Origin: Heterotrichella gracilis
Lineage: Eukaryota; Sar; Xanthophyceae; Tribonematales; Xanthonemataceae
Assembly (NCBI GenBank): GCA_032358255.1
Contig: JAULBX010001226.1
Location: forward strand, 64,943 to 128,942
DNA: 64,000 nucleotides
Reading direction: 5' to 3'
The stretch's first letter is position 1. The number at the start of each line of letters is the position of its first letter. Both the position numbers and the translations under genes were made by a program. The notes under the pieces are model-generated. The model saw nothing but the letters and a program-made list of their open reading frames with translations, was not told the DNA's origin and did not search any database. This document shows positions 55,701 through 64,000 of this stretch, piece after piece.

Positions 55701-57446
55701 CCCTTGGACAGCTGTCTGTGTCAACAGGGCACCATGGGCGGTCCCCTTTGTCTGACGTGAGCACGCACGCTGAGCCAAACACCGACTTTGAGATGTTGTG
55801 CGTGGCATCCAGCACCGAGAACCGAGTTTTGCAGCTGCACCCAGCAGCTGTCTTAGGTGCAGCGTAGTCTGCACCCAGGGCACACACAGTGTCGGCACTG
55901 CAAGGAACCTTCGATTTCCCCCAAAAAAACAAGGGAAACAATCGTTACAGAGGTACCTCTGCAGCAATGCTGTGTATAGTTTTGAATTTTTTGCTCCCAG
56001 GGCACATGGCTTCATATACCGCTACTGGCGCGAGCCTGCTTGCTAGGTTTTGTGGTGAGCCACGGCCACAAGGGGGTACAATTTACTGGAGTTTGTATGG
56101 GGCTGGCACTTGGCAGAGGTTTGTAAAGGCCATATGTGCATGGGCGGGTGGCCACTATATGTGTGCAAACACTCCCACCAGGAGGGTATTTAGGGTTTAG
56201 GGTTTTCTTACCTGTGAAGCAGTAGTCAAAGTACACTCCTGCGCTCAGCTGCCGGGGCGTGTACAGCGTGCAGGTAGACGGGTTCACAATACATATTGGA
56301 ACTGGGACGCCCGGCCCGAAAATGTCTGGGGTTGGAGTAAAACAGTGGCTGCAAACAAAGGTGGTGGTTGGTCAATTGCCCACAGATCGGGTGTAACGTG
56401 GGCAAGCGACATAAGCACTATACAAGCGAAGGCTGAAGCAGCACGTAAGTACCTGTGAGGCGAGCGTAAGTGCTGTCCCGCTGTGCCTACTAGGGAGTAA
56501 GGCTCCGAGCTGCATGTGCAACCGCCACCAGTGTGGCCTGGGGAGGTGATTACCAGCCCTTTGAAGATAAGGAAATGGAAAATGAGAAATGAGAAATTAA
56601 AAATTAGAAATCTGCAAATGCACAGTGTGGCTCTCCAAAGATGAAAAAGAAACAAATCAGAGCACAAATCTGGCATGGCGAGGTTACGACTAGCCATGCA
56701 AGAGGCAAGGCCGGTGGGTTTGCATCAATGCAGCTGGTACCCAGTGCAGGAACGACACCAATAGCTGGCTTGAGTGCTATGCTCTTGGGGCCCACGTATC
56801 AGGGCAACACTGTGTGCGCAACCTCGAGCTGAGGGCATTGTTGTGGGGCATTGTGGTGGCTGAATACCGGGAACCAATCCTGGCCATTGTCAATAAAGAG
56901 CGCACCAGACTGGGTTCACCTGAGCTTCCCCTCACCCTAAGCCCTACATACCTGCTGCCTCTGGGCTCCCCCGTTGTGCCTTGTTATCCTGCACAGGTTA
57001 GGGTTATGGTTTAGGGTCTTGAGCCGAGGCTGTGGCCTCCTGCACAGTTGCGAAACACGTCGACGCAACAAGGGAAGCTGCAGTATGCTTGCACTTTGGA
57101 GGGTACAGTGTGGGCTGTGCCACCTAGCAAGGGGCACCCACCTAAAAGGGTGTTGTGAGGCACATTCTGCTTCAGGCAACTGGGAGGAATGTACTATACA
57201 GGTGCACTCTGCACACTGGTGGGTGTGGAGTTGCGGAGCGCACCTACATAGTACATCCCTACAAGCACAGATACCCTGCAGGATATTCTGTAGGACACCT
57301 GTAGGATACCTGTAGGTATGGTCTGTGGGTCAGTTGCCATCGACCATCCACACCACGCTCACCTCACCGGCCGCCCAGGTGTCACCAAGCAGCAACACCA
57401 ACACCACACCCACGTAGGAGACCCTGGCCCATAGCTGGAGGGACAT
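46739..57446 (-). CDS. Receptor-like serine/threonine (TKL-type) protein kinase
   Basis: Fourteen exons: 57446-57368, 56325-56212, 55908-55659, 55253-55021, 54298-54067, 53612-53464, 53051-52727, 52472-52229, 51956-51689, 51307-51122, 50926-50841, 50331-50214, 49379-49174, 48503-46739 (TGA). All phases agree except 56212 to 55908, where a small exon is probably missing. About 1418 residues. Exon 1 encodes a signal peptide (WARVSYVGVVLVLLLGDTWA). A Cys-containing ectodomain of about 440 residues follows. The membrane helix (ALAFTLAVLSLLTVLV) is near residue 510. Kinase: glycine loop GKGNFGLVYQ, lysine in VALKVL, C-helix EVVKEVNIL, catalytic loop HLDIKSANIL, DVG, GTWSWMAPEM and DVYSFGVVLWEI. 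The last exon finishes the kinase and adds a disordered Ala/Ser/Pro-rich tail of about 540 residues. HRD reads HLD and DFG reads DVG; the catalytic Asp, Lys and Asn are kept. It is likely a plasma-membrane receptor kinase; the ligand is unknown. Confidence 0.9.
49485..49775 (-). repeat. Two copies of the kinase activation-loop exon's 5' part
   Basis: 49485-49571 and 49684-49775 repeat 49295-49389 (start of exon 49379-49174, coding IADVGLAHIMHE). The functional copy and the nearer copy keep GCCCACGTCCGCGATCTGCA with the acceptor; the farther copy is decayed. GGGTTAGGGTTTAGGGTCAC precedes both copies, so the repeat unit includes heptamer sequence. Confidence 0.88.
50145..50685 (-). repeat. Copies of both edges of the catalytic-loop exon
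   Basis: 50148-50182 copies the 3' edge of exon 50331-50214 (CCACACCTTGGCCAGGCCGT and CCCTGTTG). 50470-50525 and 50628-50675 copy the 5' part (GTAGTGCAGGCCAAGCGCAG..TACAGCGCGGTGCGG). The catalytic HLD motif is not included in the 5' copies. Confidence 0.8.
51340..51600 (-). repeat. Composite copy: exon end + intron + next exon start (kinase)
   Basis: 51480-51572 copies the end of exon 51956-51689 (DVQICRNEDGSEMVLGKGNF) with the donor changed to GCAAGG. The following intron sequence (GATGTTGGGATGGCAAGCGT) is also copied. 51345-51425 then copies the start of the next exon (YQAEWKG..LH). A whole exon-intron-exon junction was therefore duplicated in the intron between the two functional exons. 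Confidence 0.88.
54335..54470 (-). repeat. Two copies of the 5' edge of exon 54298-54067
   Basis: 54340-54385 and 54428-54470 repeat TTGCACCTCGTTCCTCTTGG and on through AGCTGAAACGGCCCTGCAGTGCGG. Both include the acceptor CACTGCAG-like sequence (the second CTGCAG). TTTAGGGTTTAGGG tracts separate them. Confidence 0.85.
55370..55425 (-). repeat. Copy of the 5' edge of exon 55253-55021
   Basis: GGCATCGAAGATGTCCAGGG and the following CCCACCAAGCCAAGGAGTGGGAC is repeated almost exactly from 55210-55255. The copy includes the acceptor side. Confidence 0.88.
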
Positions 57447-59997
57447 GGCTGAATCGTTGAGCCCCTTTCTTGCCAGCAGTTCTGAGCTTTGTCGCAACCT
57501 TGCGGACGCTCAAACCATACATGTATGCCCTTTAGGGACACACGGGGTCGTTCCAAGGTCCAGAGCTAGCCTGCAGTGCGAAACCATCGGGTCATTCACC
57601 AAAGTGGGCTCATAGGCTGCCTCGTGTGTCGCAGCGCAAGCTGCCATGATGTGCCGGTGAGCAACTCGCCAGTGGGTCCCAACACCAATGCTATGGGCCA
57701 GTCCAGTCCTGATGCAGCGCTTGATACAGTGACCCAACTGCACTTTTTCCAGAGTGACCCGCTGATGCTTTCGTATGCCTTTGCGTGGCACTACGTAGTA
57801 CTTGCAGCACTGATGGTGACGCACCTCCTCGTCCCGTCCTCAATGCTTGTTCTACAACATCGCGCTAGGAGCCATACATGCCATCAGGCCGGGACACCCC
57901 GAATGAACCCAGCGCTGTCTGCGATCGGCATGCAGCTTCCGCCAGGTCTGTACACGGGTGTGTTCTGCTCCAATTGGCCCCAACCTACCAGCAAACACCA
58001 TGCCGTGGGTTTCCCGTTTGAAGGCACAGCCTGGTACTAGTGACAACAGGTCAACACCCAACCGATCAACGTAGCCTTGCAAACACAGCGTTATGTTGGA
58101 AATATTTCATGTAAGGTACACCATGGGAGGTGCGCCACCTTCCAAACCTCCGCTGGCACTGTCTGGCGTCTAAGTGTCTATAAACCTGTGGCCATTTTGG
58201 CGTGCTGTGGACGAGTGTGGCAGCCGGATCAGCGATCAGAGATCATCCTATTCACTGTAATTATACCAGTGACCAAAATTCTGCGTAATTGCAATGGTAT
58301 AATTCTATCACATGGTGTCACCATCAATTGAGCTTTGGAACTCATTAATACTGACATTCTCGAATCTCCTTCTTAGCCGCTCTACCCACGCTCGACGGAC
58401 ATGCAAAGCACCTGTTACTGTTGCATGCACGGTGAGCTGCAAAGGTGTTTTGCCCGCCGAGCACCTAGGTGAAACTCTCAGAGCGACGGCATGCCAGCAC
58501 CAGCCAACGGCACCAGCCAACGGTACTTGTGAATCACGATCCTGTAGTCAAGGTGCCGTCCTTGGACAGGACGGCAAGATAGGCTTGAGCTTTCGAAAGC
58601 CGTGATCGCGGAGCCGTTTTGCTGACTGGATCCAGCTGAATCGGTTGGAATGGGTTCCAGCTTTTAATTGCAGCACGCAGCTTACGTCATATGAGGAGGA
58701 CGTCGAGGCTGCAGAGGCGAAGCGACCTTCCTCGTCGCTTTGGGCCCATCATGGCATGAGGGGGCCACTGTGCTGCCCCGTCTAGGTAGGCCGTGTTCAG
58801 GTTCAAAACCCTAAACCATACCCTAACTCACGCCTCCACCCTGTATGGGCTCGATTGGCTGCCCGCCAGAAGATGGTGGCGCCGCCTGCCAGGAAGACCA
58901 AAGATAGGGTTTATGGGTTCTGATGTTAGGGTTTTGCCCCGCGTTCGGGGTGGAATGGCCCCTACACAAAGTCTCTTCTGGGGCGAGTGCGTATGGGGGG
59001 GATGTTTTTCCCCTGCACTGGATGCAGTACACACACTGACTGCATTTTGTCTCTCACTGCTGAGTGTTACAACATGGGGCATAGGAAGCTTGCAGGAGCA
59101 CACTGTCAACTTATCAAAGTCAAAACCTCAGAAGTGGGTGCTAGTTTACACCGACAGTGCTACAAAAGCACGGCAAACTGCCATTACTGGCAAGTACACC
59201 GATAACTCTCGGAGTGGCCAGCACTACTCGGCCAGCACTACTCGGCAAGACCCAATTGCACAAAAACCGGTGGAATCTATTATAGGCACATGTGTATAAA
59301 CTTGTGCTCTTGCCCGCCTGCGCAGCGCATTTCCAATAGCATCACTGGGTGGCGCTAAACATGGTCCACTAGGACTTTGTACAATGCGCCAGTGAGTGGC
59401 ACTTCGCTGTAGACATTTGGAGGTTGCACAACACAACACAGTTTTAACTACGAAACGTGGGTGCTAGTACACCCAGATGCTTCTGCAAAGTTGTGTAAAT
59501 AACTCTGAAAAAAGTAAGCCAGGAAAGCAGATGACAGGCAGCAGGAAAATGGCAGTGCGCACACAGTACTGAATGTCCCTAATTGGGTGGTGCACAAAGT
59601 GAACCTGTAAACCTTAAACCCTAAACCCTCCCTGTATTAAGCACGTGCATCGGGGCGTACACATGCTCCACTAGCCTTATAACGTATATATCAAGATGTT
59701 TTACAGAGAAAATACTTGGTCGGTGTTTGGGGGACAAAGAAATATCTGGAAGACCATGCGTTCTGATAATAATAACAATCCATCAGTATAAGTATTCACA
59801 CTGCGCACTCCATGATATGTTGCAAAATTGCAATTAGAATAACAGTCCCCTACACCCCATACTAATGACATCCTGCACTGAGTAGCAACAGCCTACTCTG
59901 TGCTCAATTATTTCCCCATTGTTCCACAATCAGCGCGCCTATTCAGCGACAGGCTGCGTACTTATTAAGTTACTCATTTATTTAATCATTCCGTCTC
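57447..59997. other. Region without a supported gene
   Basis: This is 2.5 kb upstream of the kinase start, with ORFs on both strands (for example 57576-58040 and 58793-59299). They show no recognisable motif and no clear splice logic. A short inverted pair GTAATTATACCA / TGGTATAATTC sits at about 58256-58304. The kinase promoter should lie just above 57446. Confidence 0.4.
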
Positions 59998-60657
59998 CTA
60001 CTTGACCTCAGCAGGCGATCCAGTCCCCCCCCGCACCCCCTCCCCTTCCAGCAGATGAGAACACACCTCTCTGGCAAAGGCGCCATCCTCCGACAACCTC
60101 CTTGCAAAGGGAGATGCGTGCCGGCTGCTCCCCGTTGAGCCTGACCCCAGGGACACAATCCTGGGGTAATCCTCAGCGTGGTACTCAAAGTCGACGTCAG
60201 GCTCCGCCCCGCCAACATCACCCGCATCGATACTTGCCTCCGCCCTCCCTACCCTGTCACCGGCATCCACCATTGCCATAGGCAAGGATATTGAAGGGGC
60301 CCCCTTGTGGCCGCGCATGGCCCTGCCGCCGCCTATGCTGTGGCTTTTGAAAGCCTTGCTGGCGGCGCGGCGTACGCGGCGGGTGGAGAGCGGCGCTTCA
60401 ATGGCTGCTGAGCGGCGCGGGTGGGCGTCATCCGCGCTGGCGACGCCAGCTGGGATGGGCTCAGTGGGGACCAGGGATTTCACGGGAACCCCATCTGGCT
60501 GCCCTGCTGGGGACCCCGGGAGCATGTGGGAGGGTGCGGTGGCGGTGAGCGTCGGTGTCTTAGCTGAGCTGGCAAGGGCCGCATCCAGATGCACTGCTAT
60601 CAATCTCTGTCGTGCGCCATTAACTATAGCTGCGCAGTTACGTACATGCCGCAGCAT
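59998..60657 (-). CDS. Hypothetical protein or terminal exon
   Basis: An uninterrupted GC-rich frame of 219 residues from ATG 60657 to TGA/TAG-side stop at 59998. The composition (Ala, Gly, Ser, Arg, Pro, with acidic FEYHAEDYPRIVSLGSGSTG) resembles the low-complexity terminal exons of other genes here. It contrasts with the AT-rich flanks. It may be a small gene or the last exon of a gene whose upstream exons are to the right. No domain is recognised. Confidence 0.4.
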   Translation of the reverse strand: MLRHVRNCAAIVNGARQRLIAVHLDAALASSAKTPTLTATAPSHMLPGSPAGQPDGVPVKSLVPTEPIPAGVASADDAHPRRSAAIEAPLSTRRVRRAASKAFKSHSIGGGRAMRGHKGAPSISLPMAMVDAGDRVGRAEASIDAGDVGGAEPDVDFEYHAEDYPRIVSLGSGSTGSSRHASPFARRLSEDGAFAREVCSHLLEGEGVRGGTGSPAEVK

Positions 60658-60789
60658 GCCACCAAACCAATGTCAAACCCAAATGCTACTGGGCATACCA
60701 TAGAGAAGCTGAGAGATTGATAGTTACAGCTGGGTACTGTAGTAATATATCAAGATGGGGTGCCTGATGGCAATGTTGGATAGATTGGA

Positions 60790-60987
60790 GCGCCTGATGG
60801 CGAGACTGACTGAAACAGGTAAGCGCCTGCTGGCGAGACTGGGTTGGAACATGTGAGCGCCTGCTGGCGAGACTGGGTTGGAACATGTGAGCGCCTGCTG
60901 GCGAGACTGGGTTGGAACATGTGAGCGCCTGATGGCGAGACTGGGTTGGAACAAGTGAGCGCCTGATGGCGAGACTGGGTTGGAAGC
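60790..60987. repeat. 34-bp tandem repeat, six units
   Basis: Units of GCGCCTG(A/C)TGGCGAGACTGG plus GTTGGAACATGTGA start at 60790, 60823, 60857, 60891, 60925 and 60959, differing at a few positions. It lies outside any supported gene. Confidence 0.95.
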
Positions 60988-61140
60988 CTGGGGAAAGCCT
61001 ACACGCGAGGGTCCCAGGGGCAACACAGCCGGAATACCTAGGGACGAGATATGATGGACAGCCTAGAGGAACAGGTCGGAAAGCTGGGGAAAGCCTACAC
61101 ACGAGGGGCCCAGGGCGACACTGCCGGAGTATCTAGGACA
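60982..61140. repeat. About 64-bp direct duplication next to the minisatellite
   Basis: GGGGAAAGCCTACACGCGAG..CCGGAATACCTAGG (60982-61046) recurs as GGGGAAAGCCTACACACGAG..CCGGAGTATCTAGG (61078-61140). The last 34-bp unit merges into the first copy. Confidence 0.85.
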
Positions 61141-63169
61141 AAGCATCATGAGGCCACCATGGGCAATCAAGGAACGAGGCCACAATGGGCAAACATGGGT
61201 AGGGCACAGTTATACTCCACCGTTTGTGGAGGATAAAAAGGCAGCGTGAGCATGCACTGCATCCAACATATAGCCATCAAAGTGGTTCCCAGAAAGTATC
61301 TCAAGGGGGAAAACACCTTTAACATCACCAGAGGGGCACTGTATGTAAATGGGCAGCAACAACTGTATGAGCGTGGCATCTCAGCGTGCTACCTAGGCTA
61401 TACGGTAGCAGGTTTTGAAAGTAGGACAAAATCGGTGATTTCAACATCATATGGGTTCAACATAGTTGATTCGGGTTAGTGCACCGCTTGTGTACAGATG
61501 TGGGTAATTGTGGCTCTGTATCGGTGTCCTTGCCTATGCCCTATCACAATCTGCAGAGCAGCGCACCTCACACTGTTGCTACTTTGTTTGCCCGATGGGC
61601 AGTATGATACACTACTAAATCAAGGTGTTGCTTGTACGCTTACTCTAATTTGCAAAGCATAACAGCGTGAATGTGAGGCATTTTGTATTAACAGGGCATA
61701 CATGGGTTCAGTGGGGAGCCAAGAAACCGGGATGGCCGCACCCTAGCTGGAGGGTTTACGGAGTCTCCAGGGTTAAATTAGGGTTCAGGGTCTAGGGTGA
61801 GCCTCAGTGATCACCCTTATGAGGCCCTAAAGTCGCATGCGCACATATGCATTGCTCTCATGGGCATAGGAACAGGCTACCACGCTTACTCCCTGCTCAT
61901 ATTGCATCTCAAGGGTTGCTGGTTCATCAAGCCAGAAGCCGCCACACCTACGCTTCAACTTTATGTATCAACTCCGGGTCACGCCATCTGGGAACCTACG
62001 CGGTACCTGAGTAAAAAGCAGTTGCCCATGGGAGGTTGTGGTGTATTTTTGACCGCAGGGTGTTTTAACCTCTCATTCCAACAAGTTCAACAACCCAGTG
62101 AACCGTCCAACAAGCCCGCTGCCTCCTGCAGCTAATATTGTGGGTGGTTTTGACTACCTAAAACTAGGTACAGCTTGTGTTCTTTATCACCTGTCAACAG
62201 GTGAATCGTTGTAGTTCGGCGTTGCTGCACTCTTCTGAGCTTGTTTCGATACATCGTCCTTGAGTGCCGAGGCTTCAACGGCCTGCCCTTCAGCTGATTG
62301 GGTTGCAGTGCTGGACGACCAGCTGCAATGGGCCACAACTGCTGAAATGTACATAAACGTGCCAGTCAACCTCTCCAGCCTTGGTAAAACCGTGTTTTTG
62401 CCATGAAGTGGTTCACGAAGCTCGCCAAGTCGATGGCGAGGACTCCTGACCCAAGGTGGGTGCACAGCATTTTGACAGTGCACAGCAGCAATTTGGCAGT
62501 GGCCAACTTGTCCGTCGAAGGCCTGGCACTTATGTCATCGCTGGTATGCTTTAAAGCAGCCTGTAGTATAGGTTTGAGCCTGATGATTGGACTAGTGGAG
62601 CGTCATGGGTGGCCAAGGCGTTCACTGCTCATGTGTTAGGGGTAGTGGAAGCAGGGTTGTTGACCTTCAGCAGATATCCAGGTAGCCCTGTACGATCGGT
62701 GGCCAAGGACGTCACTCTTGAGGATAGTAGTTGTAGTTTCAGTTTTGACTGCTTTGTGTTCCAGCAATACAGCGGCCAGCCCTATCTGCCTTGCCCTATA
62801 GCAATAGCTAGCCAGCCGTGTGTCCTGCACTGTTGTTCTAATACCTGCAACCCCCTCTCCCACACCACCAACTGGCGGTGGACGTGCAGCGTGGTCAGCA
62901 AAGCAATGCACTAGATATAGGGTAGGGAGATTTATGGGGTATTGTCAATTTTCTAAGATTACCCTATGCTCAGTGGCCTCCCCCCTGCCCCCCTTGCGCC
63001 GCTCCCACACACTTCCAGCAGGGGCCTAGGCCCTTCGCTGCAACAAACCCCACTCTAGGGTCCAAGGTCAAACCAACGTGTCCTCACAAATACCTTTTGC
63101 TTGCAGCACGATGCTCTGCTCCCTGCACCTCACCCCACACCACCACCAACTACCCCTGTTGCTGTGCAG
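61141..63169. other. Region without a supported gene
   Basis: This is about 2 kb of mixed composition. Open frames such as 61797-62135 and 62609-62914 have no recognisable features. It may contain upstream exons of the repeat-protein gene that begins to be visible at 63170. Confidence 0.4.
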
Positions 63170-64000
63170 GTCAGGAGGCCAACCTCTTCTACCTCACGAG
63201 GCCACAGACCCTACCCAAGGGCTGTCAAGGGCAGACCCCGGCCAAAGGTTGACAGCGGCAGACCCTACCCAAGAGATGAAAACTAGTGACCCAGTGGCAG
63301 ACCCTACTCAGGGGTTGACAGCGGCAGGCGCAACCCAAACGTTGGCAGTGTCAGACCTTAATCAAGGGGCGGCGACTGCGCGCTCCACTGATGGGTTGTC
63401 AGCGGCAGACCCTGTAGACCCTACGCAAGAAATGACAGCGACAGACACTACGCAAAAAGTGACAGTGGCAGACCCTTCGCAAGGGTTGGCAGCACTCTAC
63501 ATTACTGAAGGGTTGACAGCGGCAGACCCTACTCAAGGGTTGACAGCGCCAGGTCCTACCCAGGGTTTAACAGCACTATACCCTACCCAAGGGTTGGCAA
63601 CGGCAAACCCCACACAAGGGTTGGCGACAGCAGATCCTGCCCATGGGGTGACAACCACAGACCCTACCCAAGGGCTGAAGGAGGCACCAGCTCCTAGGGA
63701 GAAGCGTGCAGAAGGTATGTGCTTGAAGCGCCTACACAGGTGTGCATGCAACTCCTAACATGGCAAGCTGTGCGGAAAAACACCACGTGTGCCACATGCT
63801 AGTATGGTAGTGAGCAGCCGTTGCCTGTTTGCTGCATCATTGGGCTTGAGACCAGCTGTGTCACATGTAAACAGTATGCATGTAGGGATATTAAACACAT
63901 ACAAACAGGTGAATGGTGCCTCGTCTGGCAATAGGCCTCTCACCCCTGTGTGCATCGCCGCAGGCACCCCCCAACCATGTGCACTGTCGGCGTCCCCACC
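63170..64000 (+). CDS. Tandem-repeat protein, internal exons (partial)
   Basis: Two exons are supported: 63170-63715 (acceptor GCTGTGCAG, donor GAAG/GTATGT) and 63964 to beyond the window (acceptor GCCGCAG). They join in phase 1 (E-G-TPQPC). The first exon consists mostly of imperfect 9-10-residue repeats with core ADPTQGLT. They are rich in Thr, Ala, Asp and Pro and contain almost no large hydrophobics, so they probably form an extended or disordered segment. The exon ends in a charged stretch (EAPAPREKRAEG). The true start and function are not visible; upstream exons are unresolved. Confidence 0.55.
63190..63690 (+). repeat. 27-30-bp coding tandem repeats (DPTQGLTA)
   Basis: At least 14 units of GACCCTACCCAAGGGTTGAC plus AGCGGCA, in frame, with frequent substitutions and some length variation. 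Confidence 0.9.

Noticed and set aside
57576-58040. 154-residue open frame on the + strand upstream of the kinase gene
   Set aside because: No motif, no exon-like composition, and it overlaps the likely kinase promoter. Not supportable as a gene.
58793-59299. 168-residue open frame on the + strand
   Set aside because: It begins in CCCTAAACC-type intron-like sequence and has no domain; the minus-strand alternatives are equally weak.

Overview
This is nuclear DNA of a eukaryote. Every gene I could build is split by spliceosomal introns, most with GT..AG ends. Exons are GC-rich and introns are mixed. The 7-bp plant/green-alga telomere-type heptamer (TTTAGGG/CCCTAAA) is scattered through introns and spacers. 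Together with a receptor-like TKL kinase, low-complexity Ala/Gly/Pro/Ser-rich exons and a FluG-type glutamine synthetase, this suggests a chlorophyte green alga, perhaps Chlamydomonadales. That is inference; no rRNA or organelle marker is present.

Layout: (1) 3' end of a membrane-protein gene (+, to 868). (2) Long coiled-coil gene A (+, 2170-8544). (3) Its paralogue, coiled-coil gene B (-, 19529 to about 9700), arranged tail to tail with A. (4) A glutamine synthetase/FluG-type gene (-, 26417-21911). (5) A small multi-pass membrane protein gene (+, 27399-29740), divergent from (4). (6) Splicing factor PRP18 (-, 35485-31182). (7) An RCC1-repeat protein gene (+, 36816-44113), divergent from PRP18. 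(8) A receptor-like protein kinase gene (-, 57446-46739). (9) A weak single-exon ORF (-, 60657-59998). (10) The beginning of a gene with coding tandem repeats running off the right edge (+, 63170-64000). PRP18, RCC1, the membrane protein and almost all of the kinase, synthetase and coiled-coil models were joined exon by exon with matching codon phase. Unresolved joints are stated in each entry.

The most striking feature is in the introns. Nearly every gene carries direct-repeat partial copies of its own exon edges next to the functional exon. Each copy holds the last or first 20-150 coding bases plus the splice site, usually separated from the real exon by telomere-like heptamers. I count more than forty such copies, some in arrays of three to five. 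Many keep a plausible acceptor or donor; some are still open, while others carry stops or frameshifts. They act as potential decoy splice sites or alternative exons. I know of no standard name for this pattern and treat it as the main candidate novelty. The genes look like unrelated housekeeping or signalling functions, with no operon-like pathway.
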